Positions 7,671 to 14,618 of a stretch of 64,000 bases of DNA are shown here, piece after piece. How positions within the stretch are numbered: position 1 is the stretch's first letter; each line of letters starts with the position of its first letter. The position numbers and the translations under genes are program-made. Below the pieces are notes generated by a model, which saw only the letters and a program-made list of their open reading frames with translations, was not told the origin of the DNA and searched no databases. This DNA is from an uncultured Oscillospiraceae bacterium (lineage in GTDB: Bacteria; Bacillota; Clostridia; Oscillospirales; Ruminococcaceae): positions 1 through 64,000 of the forward strand of contig CAJUPO010000007.1 in assembly GCA_910588145.1 (NCBI GenBank). The letters are read 5' to 3'.

Positions 7671-7705
7671 AAGGAGTAGCAAGCTTTTAAAGCTTGTTAC
7701 TCCTT
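7671..7705 (+). terminator. Cassette terminator (junction 6, variant)
   Basis: AAAGGAGTA-CAAGC / GCTTG-TACTCCTTT long stem around a short AT loop; its T-run is weak. Its sequence differs from the other array terminators. Confidence 0.7.
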
Positions 7706-7714
7706 TATATTTTC

Positions 7715-7743
7715 TTTACAAAAAGTTAAAATTATGATATAAT
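7715..7743 (+). promoter_or_regulatory. Consensus promoter (junction 6, class B)
   Basis: TTTACA 7715-7720, 17-base spacer, TATAAT 7738-7743 with extended -10 TG. Rhs core codons begin at about 7750. Confidence 0.85.
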
Positions 7744-8013
7744 AAAATTAATACTTACTATACTCAAAACGCACACGGCGATGTTGTAAATCTCACTGAT
7801 AAAGACGGTAAAGTAACTAAGAGCTATAAATATGATGCGTTCGGTGTTGAGAAGAATATTGATGATAATGACACAAATGCATTCCGTTACTGCGGTGAGT
7901 ATTACGACAAGGAAACAGCGACTGTTTATTTAAGGGCGAGGTATTACAATCCGAAATCAGGTAGATTTATCAGTCGTGACTCATTCGCCGGAAGAAGAAC
8001 TGATCCGCTTAGC

Positions 8014-8712
8014 TTGAATCTTTATACTTATTGTGGGAATAATCCAGTAAAATTTACTGATCCGTTTGGACATGATTATTATTATTTTTATGGTGAAGAT
8101 CAAAAAGAAGCTTTTGAAGCTAATAAAAATCAATTAGAAGACTCTGGTGAGAAAGTTCATTCATTTTATATTCAATCAGAAGAAGACTTTACTGAAAATT
8201 GGAATGATTCAAATATGGACGCTGAAGATAGCATTATAATAAATTTACATGGTAGTGCATATGGAGTAGGTTTTATGAATTTAGAACAAATGAAAAAAAA
8301 GCAAATAGGATATTTATATTTGTTTTCTTGCAATGCAGGACACAAGGATAATAAAGATAATCCAGCAATGCAATTGTTTAATCATTCAAGCATAAATGCT
8401 TTAGTTGCATGCGATGGTACTCATTATAGACAATCATTATCTAAAAATAAAGTAATGCATTCAGTATTTAGCTCTAAAAGTTTTAAAAATTATAGAGAAG
8501 AATTAAATCCTGGTAGTAAAAGAAGGTCAACGGGTTTTAATGTGTATACAAGATTACATGGAGATGTGAAAGAAGATAATATCGGTAAAGTATTTTTGTC
8601 TTTGAATAGTATTATTAAGAAAACTAAAAAAGTTGCTAAAAGTACAGAATTAAAAAATATTTTTAGTCATAAGTCATCAGGAAATGAATACTTAGATAAA
8701 TGGCTGTCATGA
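8014..8712 (+). CDS. Rhs core end plus caspase-like (clan CD-like) toxin tip (cassette 7)
   Basis: The frame is open from before 7744 and encodes the last YD repeat and the core (YLRARYYNPKSGRFISRDS, DPFGH). The first start codon is TTG 8014 and there is no ribosome binding site. After DPFGH no linker is present; the tip begins at once with DYYYFYGEDQ. Residues 70-150 hold IIINLHG (His79) and LYLFSCNAG (Cys106), each at the end of a hydrophobic strand, followed by a third strand INALVACDG. A His-Gly and a strand-Cys in this order are the catalytic layout of caspase, CHAT and gingipain peptidases. I infer a protease toxin. The C-terminal 80 residues are basic. It ends in an ATGA overlap with the immunity gene. 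Confidence 0.65.
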   Translation: MNLYTYCGNNPVKFTDPFGHDYYYFYGEDQKEAFEANKNQLEDSGEKVHSFYIQSEEDFTENWNDSNMDAEDSIIINLHGSAYGVGFMNLEQMKKKQIGYLYLFSCNAGHKDNKDNPAMQLFNHSSINALVACDGTHYRQSLSKNKVMHSVFSSKSFKNYREELNPGSKRRSTGFNVYTRLHGDVKEDNIGKVFLSLNSIIKKTKKVAKSTELKNIFSHKSSGNEYLDKWLS

Positions 8713-9250
8713 AAATATTTTTTAATAAAAAAATTACAATGAAAATTTTTATCTTCTTATTAATAATATTACTTGGTTTATTAATTTACAAAGTGACAAT
8801 TGGTGTACCAAAAATAGAAACGATAAAAGAATTGGATCAATTAATTAATATTGATTTGTCTAACGATATGATTGTATTTATGATATTTATTCAGAAACAA
8901 AGTATAATGAAACTGAAATTGTAGTTTATTATGAAATAACCGAGCAGTCATTAAACAGCAAAAAATATTATCAGTATAATACAGATTATAATCCTTTACC
9001 TTCGCGTACTAATAATATGCTTATTAATAGTATTGAAGATTATTTAATTAAATTTAATATTGATAAAAATCAAATTAATTATATGAATTGTGAATGTGCT
9101 GAGTATAATGTTAACAATATTTTGGGAGTTCAATCAAGACAGTTTGAAGTAAATATTTATGTACTGAAATCTGAAGATAATGAAAATATAAAAGTATTAT
9201 TATCAGCCTGTGTACCTTATATGGTGAAAATAGACATAAAAGACTTTTAG
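8709..9250 (+). pseudogene. Frameshifted membrane immunity gene (cassette 7)
   Basis: Starts at ATG 8709 in an ATGA overlap with the toxin stop. The first frame gives an N-terminal membrane segment (IFIFLLIILLGLLIYKV) and stops at 8924. A second frame continues the homology from about 8880 (DIYSETKYNETEIVVYYEIT) to 9250. Removing one T from the TTT at 8876-8878 would rejoin them into a protein of about 180 residues resembling the cassette 8 and 9 partners. So the toxin of this unit sits beside a broken immunity gene, unless the indel is a sequencing error. Confidence 0.75.
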
Positions 9251-9274
9251 AACGTTTTTTATTTAATTTATATA

Positions 9275-9312
9275 GAGCAGAATAAACCCAATTGTTTATT
9301 TTGCTCCTTTTT
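9275..9312 (+). terminator. Cassette terminator (junction 7)
   Basis: GAGCA-AATAAAC / GTTTATT-TGCTC stem and T-run; a diverged version of the array terminator. Confidence 0.75.
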
Positions 9313-9313
9313 C

Positions 9314-9342
9314 TTTACAAAAAGTTAAAAATATGATATAAT
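9314..9342 (+). promoter_or_regulatory. Consensus promoter (junction 7, class B)
   Basis: TTTACA 9314-9319, 17-base spacer, TATAAT 9337-9342 with extended -10 TG. Only about 30 unrelated bases separate it from Rhs core sequence. Confidence 0.85.
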
Positions 9343-9441
9343 AAATCAAATTAAAAAATTGAGTATAGTGCAGGAAACTATAACTCAAGTACTGGTAGAT
9401 TTATCGGCAGGGACTCATTCGCTGGAAGAAGAACTGATCCG

Positions 9442-10101
9442 TTGAGTTTAAATCTTTATACTTATTGTGGGAATAATCCAGTAAAATTTACTGATCCGTT
9501 TGGACATGATTATTATTATTTTTATGGTGAAGATCAAGCAGAAGCTGCTGATGTGAATATTAATGAGTTAGAAGAAAAAGGAGAAACAGTTCACTCTTAT
9601 TACATTAATTCCGAAGATGAGTTTACTGAAAATTGGAATAACATGAATACTACCAAAAATGATTCAATTATAATAAATATGCATGGAACAACTAATAGTG
9701 TAACAAATATGAATATTGTAAATATGGATAAAAAGACAGCAAATTACTTATATCTCTTATCATGTAATGCAGGAGATCAAAAAGCTAGCATATGTTTTGC
9801 TGAGCGTATTTTTAATAAAAATAGTATTTCTTGTTTAATAGCTTGCGATGGGACAAATTATAGACATATAAAATCAGAGACTAAGAAAAAATCTTGGGAT
9901 TTCTTTGGTTGGTTTGAGAAAACGACTAAATATGTTGAATTATCAGTTGCTCGTAATAAAGTTGATATCGGTCCCAAAAATTTTACAATGGGTTATGTTG
10001 CTTATACTAAGGATTCATTGGGTAAAACTAAGGTTGACAGTATTGGAGAAAAATTTAAAGGTATTAGTAAATTAATTAAGGCGGCACATAAATACAATTA
10101 A
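9442..10101 (+). CDS. Rhs core end plus caspase-like toxin tip (cassette 8)
   Basis: The core is shorter here than in cassette 7, starting within NYNSSTGRFIGRDSFAGRR at about 9370; the first start codon is TTG 9442, without ribosome binding site. The tip is a paralogue of cassette 7: IIINMHG (His81), LYLLSCNAG (Cys108) and CLIACDG, then a C-terminal region with KKKSWDFFGWFE and GYVAYTKDS, ending KGISKLIKAAHKYN. All putative catalytic residues are present. Bases 9373-9990 are close to 11845-12462 of cassette 10. I infer an intact but unlaunched protease tip. Confidence 0.65.
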   Translation: MSLNLYTYCGNNPVKFTDPFGHDYYYFYGEDQAEAADVNINELEEKGETVHSYYINSEDEFTENWNNMNTTKNDSIIINMHGTTNSVTNMNIVNMDKKTANYLYLLSCNAGDQKASICFAERIFNKNSISCLIACDGTNYRHIKSETKKKSWDFFGWFEKTTKYVELSVARNKVDIGPKNFTMGYVAYTKDSLGKTKVDSIGEKFKGISKLIKAAHKYN

Positions 10102-10116
10102 AATAAAGGAGTTTTT

Positions 10117-10701
10117 TTGAAAATGAAAAAAAAGATTTTTATAATTCTAATTGTGATATTGGTATTAATCTTTTTGTATATTATTGCTTGTATAGTCACA
10201 TATTTTTTTCGTGAAAATTCCAAAGTTGTTATTGATTCGTATGATACAAAGGTGATTTCAATATCTGAATTGGAGAAGATTGTCAAAGTAAAGTTTACAG
10301 ATGATTGTATTGAAAATCCAAAAATTGATTTAATAGGTTCCGGCGGAAAAGGCATTTCTATGGGTGATTGGGTTGCAGCTCCGAATACGTTTGTAGATAT
10401 TAGCTATGAACTGTCTGAAGAAACACTTCATGACAGGGAATATTATAAAAAAACAACGACTGATACCATAAGAGGTAAATTAAATTTCAACAAAGAAATA
10501 TATCATATAATTAATAAACATGATGTTAATGAAGATCAGGTTGAATATGTTAATGTAAAGTATGGAACTTGTCCTTATGATATTACAGACGGTGTCACTT
10601 ATGTTGATTATTACTTTTATATTGTTGTGGTAAATATGGCAGATCAAAAATATAAAATTTTAATATCTGGTGAATATCCATATCCCATAGCGTTAAATTA
10701 A
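10117..10701 (+). CDS. Membrane-anchored immunity-like protein (cassette 8)
   Basis: Starts at TTG 10117 (or ATG 10123) seven bases after AAAGGAG (10104-10110), a much better initiation signal than the toxin has. Residues 5-27 are a membrane segment; residues 30-194 form an extracytoplasmic domain with GISMGDWVAAPNTFVDISYE, YGTCPYDITDGV and a C-terminal YPYPIALN. The cassette 9 partner is a clear paralogue and the cassette 7 pseudogene a distant one. Membrane anchoring suggests that the peptidase tip is neutralised at or outside the membrane; that is inference. Confidence 0.6.
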   Translation: MKMKKKIFIILIVILVLIFLYIIACIVTYFFRENSKVVIDSYDTKVISISELEKIVKVKFTDDCIENPKIDLIGSGGKGISMGDWVAAPNTFVDISYELSEETLHDREYYKKTTTDTIRGKLNFNKEIYHIINKHDVNEDQVEYVNVKYGTCPYDITDGVTYVDYYFYIVVVNMADQKYKILISGEYPYPIALN

Positions 10702-10707
10702 TTTCTT

Positions 10708-10748
10708 GAGCAAAACAAGCTTTCATAAGTGAGTTTTGCTCCTTTTTT
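10708..10748 (+). terminator. Cassette terminator (junction 8)
   Basis: GAGCAAAAC / GTTTTGCTC stem around an 18-base loop that can itself extend pairing, then T-run. Confidence 0.85.
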
Positions 10749-10749
10749 C

Positions 10750-10778
10750 TTTACAAATAGTTAAAATTATGATATAAT
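10750..10778 (+). promoter_or_regulatory. Consensus promoter (junction 8, class B)
   Basis: TTTACA 10750-10755, 17-base spacer, TATAAT 10773-10778 with extended -10 TG. Rhs core codons (FGVEKN) start two bases after the -10. Confidence 0.85.
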
Positions 10779-11070
10779 ATATTCGGTGTTGAAAAAAACA
10801 TTGATGAAAATGACACAAATGCATTCCGTTATAGAATCTGAAACCAAGAAAAAATCTTGGGATGTATTTGGTTGGTTTGAAGAAACGATAAAATATGTTA
10901 GCTTATCAGTAGTTCGTGATAAAGTTGAAATTGGTCCTCAAAAAAATACAATGGGTTATGTTGCATATACTAAAGATTCATCCGACGAAAATAAGGTTAG
11001 CAGTATTGGCATAGAATTCAAAGGAATTAGTAAATTAATTAAGGCGGCACATAAATATAATGAAGATTAA
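10779..11070 (+). pseudogene. Rhs core stub fused out of frame to a catalytically gutted toxin tail (cassette 9)
   Basis: The unit begins FGVEKNIDENDTNAFRY in one frame, then jumps at about 10829 into the tail of the caspase-like tip (IESETKKKSWDVFGWFEE...) in another frame. The tail matches 12340-12466 of cassette 10 (offset 1509). The whole catalytic part with the HG and SCNAG motifs has been deleted. A 94-residue frame (10786-11070) spans the joint but starts with residues that are out of frame with the Rhs core. It overlaps the immunity gene by 11 bases. Confidence 0.8.
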
Positions 11071-11665
11071 TAGAAGTGTATTTGGAGCAAGAAAGAAAAA
11101 TTTTTTTCGAATTTTAATTGCAATATTTGTATTAACTTCTTTGTTTATCATTGTTTGTACGATATCAAATTTATTTTATAAAAAATCCAATTTAATCATA
11201 GATTCATACTCTACAAAATTAATATCGGAATCAGAATTAGAGGAAATAGTAAAAATTAAGTTTTCAGAAGACTGTATAGATAATCCTGAAATTAATTTAT
11301 ATAATTTGGGGAATAATGGTATTTCAATGGGTGATTGGTTTTTAGCTCCGAGTACATTTATTAATATTACCTATGAAGTGTCTGAAGAAACATTATGTAA
11401 CAAGGAATATTATTACGTAGATTATAACACGATAAAAGATAAAAATTATTTTGACAATGAGATTTACAAAGCATTAATTACCAATAAGATTGACGAAAAC
11501 CAAGTTAAATATATAAATGTCTGTTACGGAACGTGTGTTTATGATATAACCAATGGAATTAACCAAGTAGATTATTATTTTTATGTTATTGTTATAAAAA
11601 CAGATAAACAAAATTATAAAATTTTAATTACAGGTAAATATCCATATCCCATAGCGTTAAATTAA
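11060..11665 (+). CDS. Membrane-anchored immunity-like protein (cassette 9)
   Basis: A 201-residue paralogue of the cassette 8 partner: basic N-terminus (KINRSVFGARKKN), membrane segment at residues 15-37, then the same motifs GISMGDW, YGTCVYDITNG and the identical end YPYPIALN. The start ATG 11060 lies inside the toxin tail and has a poor ribosome binding site. Its toxin has lost the catalytic centre, so this is a maintained orphan immunity gene. Part of it is also preserved as a fragment in cassette 10 (12469-12552). Confidence 0.6.
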   Translation: MKINRSVFGARKKNFFRILIAIFVLTSLFIIVCTISNLFYKKSNLIIDSYSTKLISESELEEIVKIKFSEDCIDNPEINLYNLGNNGISMGDWFLAPSTFINITYEVSEETLCNKEYYYVDYNTIKDKNYFDNEIYKALITNKIDENQVKYINVCYGTCVYDITNGINQVDYYFYVIVIKTDKQNYKILITGKYPYPIALN

Positions 11666-11671
11666 TTTTTT

Positions 11672-11713
11672 GAGCAAAACAAGCTTTCATAAGCTTGTTT
11701 TGCTCCATTTTTC
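11672..11713 (+). terminator. Cassette terminator (junction 9)
   Basis: GAGCAAAACAAGCTT / AAGCTTGTTTTGCTC, a perfect 15-bp stem with a 4-base loop, the strongest hairpin of the array. Confidence 0.9.
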
Positions 11714-11742
11714 TTTACAAATAGTTAAAAATATGATATAAT
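11714..11742 (+). promoter_or_regulatory. Consensus promoter abutting a start codon (junction 9, class B)
   Basis: TTTACA 11714-11719, 17-base spacer, TATAAT 11737-11742 with extended -10 TG. The ATG at 11743 touches the -10, so it lies upstream of the expected transcription start and cannot be used by this transcript. Confidence 0.85.
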
Positions 11743-12468
11743 ATGTTCGGTGTTGAAAAAAACATTGACAAGAATGACACAAATGCATTCCGTTACTGCG
11801 GTGAGTATTACGACAAGGAAACTGCGACTGTTTATTTAAGAGCAAGAAACTATAACCCAAGTACTGGTAGATTTATCGGCAGGGACTCATTCGCTGGAAG
11901 AAGAACTGATCCGTTGAGTTTAAATCTTTATACTTATTGTGGGAATAATCCAGTAAAATTTACTGATCCGTTTGGACATGATTATTATTATTTTTATGGT
12001 GAAGATCAAGCAGAAGCTGCTGATGTGAATATTAATGAGTTAGAAGAAAAAGGAGAAACAGTTCACTCTTATTACATTAATTCCGAAGATGAGTTTACTG
12101 AAAATTGGAATAACATGAATACAACTAAAAATGATTCAATTATTATAAATATGCATGGTTCAACTAATAGCGTAGCAAACATGAATATTGTTAAAATGAA
12201 TAGAAAGACAGCAAATTATTTATATCTCTTATCATGCAATGCAGGAAATCAAGAATCCAGTATATGTTTTGCAGAGCGTATTTTTAATAAAAACAGCATT
12301 TCTTGTTTGATAGCTTGTGACGGAACAAACTATAGACCTATAGAATCTGAAACCAAGAAAAAATCTTGGGATGTATTTGGTTGGTTTGAAGAAACGATAA
12401 AATATGTTAGCTTATCAGTAGTTCGTGATAAAGTTGAAATTGGTCCTCAAAAAAATACAATGGGTTAA
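11743..12468 (+). CDS. Rhs core end plus caspase-like toxin tip, C-terminus truncated (cassette 10)
   Basis: The frame begins FGVEKNIDKNDTNAF and contains the full hyperconserved core (YLRARNYNPSTGRFIGRDS, DPFGH) and the caspase-like tip with IIINMHG, LYLLSCNAG and CLIACDG. It is almost the same as cassette 8 but ends early after KNTMG at a TAA made by a deletion that joins it to the middle of an immunity gene. About 30 C-terminal residues (GYVAYT...KAAHKYN) are missing. The ATG at 11743 has no usable leader. Catalytic residues survive; whether the shortened domain folds is unknown. Confidence 0.65.
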   Translation: MFGVEKNIDKNDTNAFRYCGEYYDKETATVYLRARNYNPSTGRFIGRDSFAGRRTDPLSLNLYTYCGNNPVKFTDPFGHDYYYFYGEDQAEAADVNINELEEKGETVHSYYINSEDEFTENWNNMNTTKNDSIIINMHGSTNSVANMNIVKMNRKTANYLYLLSCNAGNQESSICFAERIFNKNSISCLIACDGTNYRPIESETKKKSWDVFGWFEETIKYVSLSVVRDKVEIGPQKNTMG

Positions 12469-12567
12469 GACTGTATCGATAATCCTGAAATTAATTTATA
12501 TAATTTTGGGAATAATGGTATTTCAATGGGTGACTGGTTTTTAGCTCCGAGTTGCAGTTGCCCATAG
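12469..12567 (+). pseudogene. Internal fragment of an immunity gene (cassette 10)
   Basis: Translates as DCIDNPEINLYNFGNNG, ISMGDWFLAPS and then six foreign residues and a stop. It matches 11272-11353 of the cassette 9 immunity gene nearly base for base. Both ends of the gene are missing, so this is the right-hand decayed edge of the array. Confidence 0.8.
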
Positions 12568-12572
12568 AACAG

Positions 12573-12601
12573 TTGAACATTGTGAGTAATTATGATATAA
12601 T
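12573..12601 (+). promoter_or_regulatory. Array-type promoter without terminator (junction 10 remnant)
   Basis: TTGAAC 12573-12578, 17-base spacer ending TGA, TATAAT 12596-12601. The 3' half (AATTATGATATAATAAA) matches the class B junction promoters, but the hairpin is missing. It may now serve rmuC. Confidence 0.6.
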
Positions 12602-12613
12602 AAATACATAAAA

Positions 12614-12642
12614 TTGACAAAAAATATGTCATCAGTTGTAAA
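12614..12642 (+). promoter_or_regulatory. Probable rmuC promoter
   Basis: TTGACA 12614-12619, 17-base spacer, TGTAAA 12637-12642 (or TAAAAT two bases further), about 30 bases before TAGGAGGA and the rmuC ATG. Confidence 0.5.
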
Positions 12643-12674
12643 ATATATAAAAAAAATTTAGGAGGAATTACTAT

Positions 12675-14162
12675 ATGAATACTATTATTTTAATATGCTG
12701 CGTGGTAATTATCGTGCTGTTAACTTTGATTCTGATAAAACAATTTAAGTCTGTAGAAAATGGTGTTTCAAATGAAATCAAGAATGCTGTTGAGCAAATG
12801 GCTCAAATGCGTGAAAGAGATAATCGTTATCTTATGGATCAATCCTTGAGACAAAGCAAAGCAACCATTGAACAAATTGACTTATTGGGACGCGGTATAC
12901 GCGAATCACAGGAACAACAGCATCACTCCTCGAAAGAAGCTATTACAAAAGTCGAGGAGCAAATGAGCAGCTTGCGCCGAGAAAATCAAGGGAGTCTTGA
13001 CAAAATAAACAGCGTAGTTACTGAGAAGATGCAGAACATCCTTGATGAAAGGCTGAGTCAGGTAAATAAAACCGTTGTATCAAACATCGTGGAATTAACT
13101 AAAAATGTAAGTGATAATCAAAAAAAGCAGAGCGATGCTACAGTTGAAAGCCTTGGAAAGCTGTCAGAGGAATTTAAAAATATACGCACGGAAATAAATG
13201 CTGCATTGATAAATATACGTGATTCCAACGCTCAAAGTATGGAAAAGCTTCGCCACGATAATCAGGAAAGTCTTGACAAAATTAACAACACAGTTAATGA
13301 AAAGTTGCAAAAGACGCTGGATGATAAAATTTCCAAATCCTTTGAAACAGTTAATCAACGCTTAAAAGAGGTTTATGAGGGATTGGGCGAGATGAAAAAC
13401 GTTGCGAGCGGTGTAAATGATTTGAAGAATGTCCTTTCCAATGTAAAGACGCGAGGTACTTTGGGAGAAATTCAGCTTGGTGCAATTTTGGAGGAGATAC
13501 TTGCACCTGAACAGTACAGCACACAGGTCAAGCTTGACCCGAGCAACAGCAAGGACGAACGTGTAGACTTTGCGGTAAAGCTGCCTGGACCCAACGATGA
13601 GGGCATTTGGCTTCCTATCGATTCAAAATTTCCGGGTGATACATATGCGGCGCTTATAACAAGCTATGAATCTGGGGACGCTAACGCTGTCAAAGATGCA
13701 CGAAAGATACTTTCCGATGAAATAAAACGATGCGCTAAAAGCATTAACGAAAAGTATATCAAAACACCATATACAACGAATTTCGCTATAATGTTCCTTC
13801 CGTTTGAAGGACTGTATGCGGAGGTGGTAAATATGGGTCTAATTGAGAATTTGCAGCGAGATTATCAAATCAATATTACCGGACCGTCAACAATGGCGGC
13901 AATGCTGAACAGTCTGCAGATGGGCTTTAAGACACTGGCAATTCAAAAGAAAAGCGGTGAGGTCTGGAAGATACTTGAAGCAGCTAAAAAAGAATTTACA
14001 AATTTCGCCAATGTACTCGAAAAGACCCGTACACGTCTGCGCCAAGCAGATGAAGAACTTGAAAAACTTGTCGGAACGCGAACTAATCAAATAAACCGCA
14101 AACTTGCTTTGGTTTCTGCATTGGAAAACAGTGAGGAAGCTGATAAAATTTTAACTGATTGA
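12675..14162 (+). CDS. rmuC: DNA recombination protein RmuC
   Basis: A 495-residue RmuC, a membrane-anchored protein of the PD-(D/E)XK-like family that limits DNA inversions or rearrangements at repeats; its exact substrate is unsettled. Residues 3-22 are a membrane anchor, 30-250 a long coiled coil, 250-470 the RmuC domain (VKTRGTLGEIQLGAILEEIL, WLPIDSKFPGD, TPYTTNFAIMFLPFEGLYAE). The coiled coil contains a visible internal duplication: NQGSLDKINSVVTEKMQ near 115 and NQESLDKINNTVNEKLQ near 200. AGGAGGA lies seven bases before the ATG. It marks the border between the repeat array and ordinary chromosome. Confidence 0.93.
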   Translation: MNTIILICCVVIIVLLTLILIKQFKSVENGVSNEIKNAVEQMAQMRERDNRYLMDQSLRQSKATIEQIDLLGRGIRESQEQQHHSSKEAITKVEEQMSSLRRENQGSLDKINSVVTEKMQNILDERLSQVNKTVVSNIVELTKNVSDNQKKQSDATVESLGKLSEEFKNIRTEINAALINIRDSNAQSMEKLRHDNQESLDKINNTVNEKLQKTLDDKISKSFETVNQRLKEVYEGLGEMKNVASGVNDLKNVLSNVKTRGTLGEIQLGAILEEILAPEQYSTQVKLDPSNSKDERVDFAVKLPGPNDEGIWLPIDSKFPGDTYAALITSYESGDANAVKDARKILSDEIKRCAKSINEKYIKTPYTTNFAIMFLPFEGLYAEVVNMGLIENLQRDYQINITGPSTMAAMLNSLQMGFKTLAIQKKSGEVWKILEAAKKEFTNFANVLEKTRTRLRQADEELEKLVGTRTNQINRKLALVSALENSEEADKILTD

Positions 14163-14317
14163 AGAAAGAGACTATAATTATGGCGAATATTGACATTAAT
14201 AGGCTGTGCAACAATTTGATTACAGATATTGACTTATGCCAGCGGAAATGGATTATGTACTTGATTTGAATAGTGCAGATATCCTACTTAAAAATAAGTT
14301 TTAAAGTGATTAGACAA
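14163..14317 (+). other. Short unassigned region after rmuC with possible gene remnant
   Basis: An ATG at 14180 opens a 29-codon frame (MANIDINRLCNN...), and a second frame (MDYVLDLNSADILLKNKF) follows out of register, as if one small gene had been frameshifted. I recognise no family and do not call a gene. Confidence 0.3.
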
Positions 14318-14321
14318 TAAA

Positions 14322-14358
14322 AAGGCTGTAAGCAAGCATTAGCTTACAGCTTTTTTTA
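14322..14358 (+). terminator. Terminator after rmuC
   Basis: AAGGCTGTAAGC / GCTTACAGCTTT hairpin followed by a T-run. Confidence 0.8.
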
Positions 14359-14372
14359 CTATAAATTTAAAA

Positions 14373-14408
14373 TAAAAAAATTCTCGGAACACAAAATTTC
14401 CGAGAAAT
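14373..14408 (-). terminator. Terminator of tRNA-Leu
   Basis: Read on the - strand: TTCTCGGAA / TTCCGAGAA stem with T-rich tail, four bases after the tRNA CCA end. Confidence 0.8.
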
Positions 14409-14411
14409 ATC

Positions 14412-14498
14412 TGGTGCCGCTGACCGGACTTGAACCGGTACGGATGTTACTCCGAGGGATTTTAAGTCCCTTGTGTCTGCCTATTCCACCACAGCGGC
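14412..14498 (-). tRNA. tRNA-Leu (anticodon UAA)
   Basis: On the - strand an 87-base class II tRNA: acceptor GCCGCTG pairs with CAGCGGC, the anticodon stem GGGAC... carries CTTAAAA (anticodon TAA), a long variable arm (CTCGGAGTAACATCCG) is present, the T loop is GGTTCAAGTCC, and CCA is encoded. All features fit tRNA-Leu(UAA). Confidence 0.95.
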
Positions 14499-14576
14499 AT
14501 TTTTTATAATTATACAACAGAAAAGGAAAAAAGTCAATACAAAAATCAAAAAAATTTTCCAAAGGTTTAAAAGGAA

Positions 14577-14617
14577 TAAAAATCAGCTTGTCAATAGAAA
14601 TAACAAGCTGATTTTTT
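14577..14617 (-). terminator. Terminator of the recD2-comF-mreB transcript
   Basis: AATCAGCTTGT / ACAAGCTGATT stem with an A-run and a T-run on the two sides, right after the mreB stop. Confidence 0.85.
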
Positions 14618-14618
14618 T

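Noticed and set aside
1045..11713. CRISPR array or integron attC sites
   Set aside because: The repeated hairpins are spaced 0.9-1.5 kb apart with genes between, end in T-runs and are followed by promoters; no cas gene, integrase or attI is visible. They are terminators.
1..12600. Prophage or insertion sequence
   Set aside because: No transposase, integrase, terminal inverted repeats or phage structural genes; repeats are explained by Rhs cores and junction elements.
14359..14562. A 67-residue - strand frame over the tRNA
   Set aside because: It lies across tRNA-Leu and its terminator; the match to a protein is accidental.
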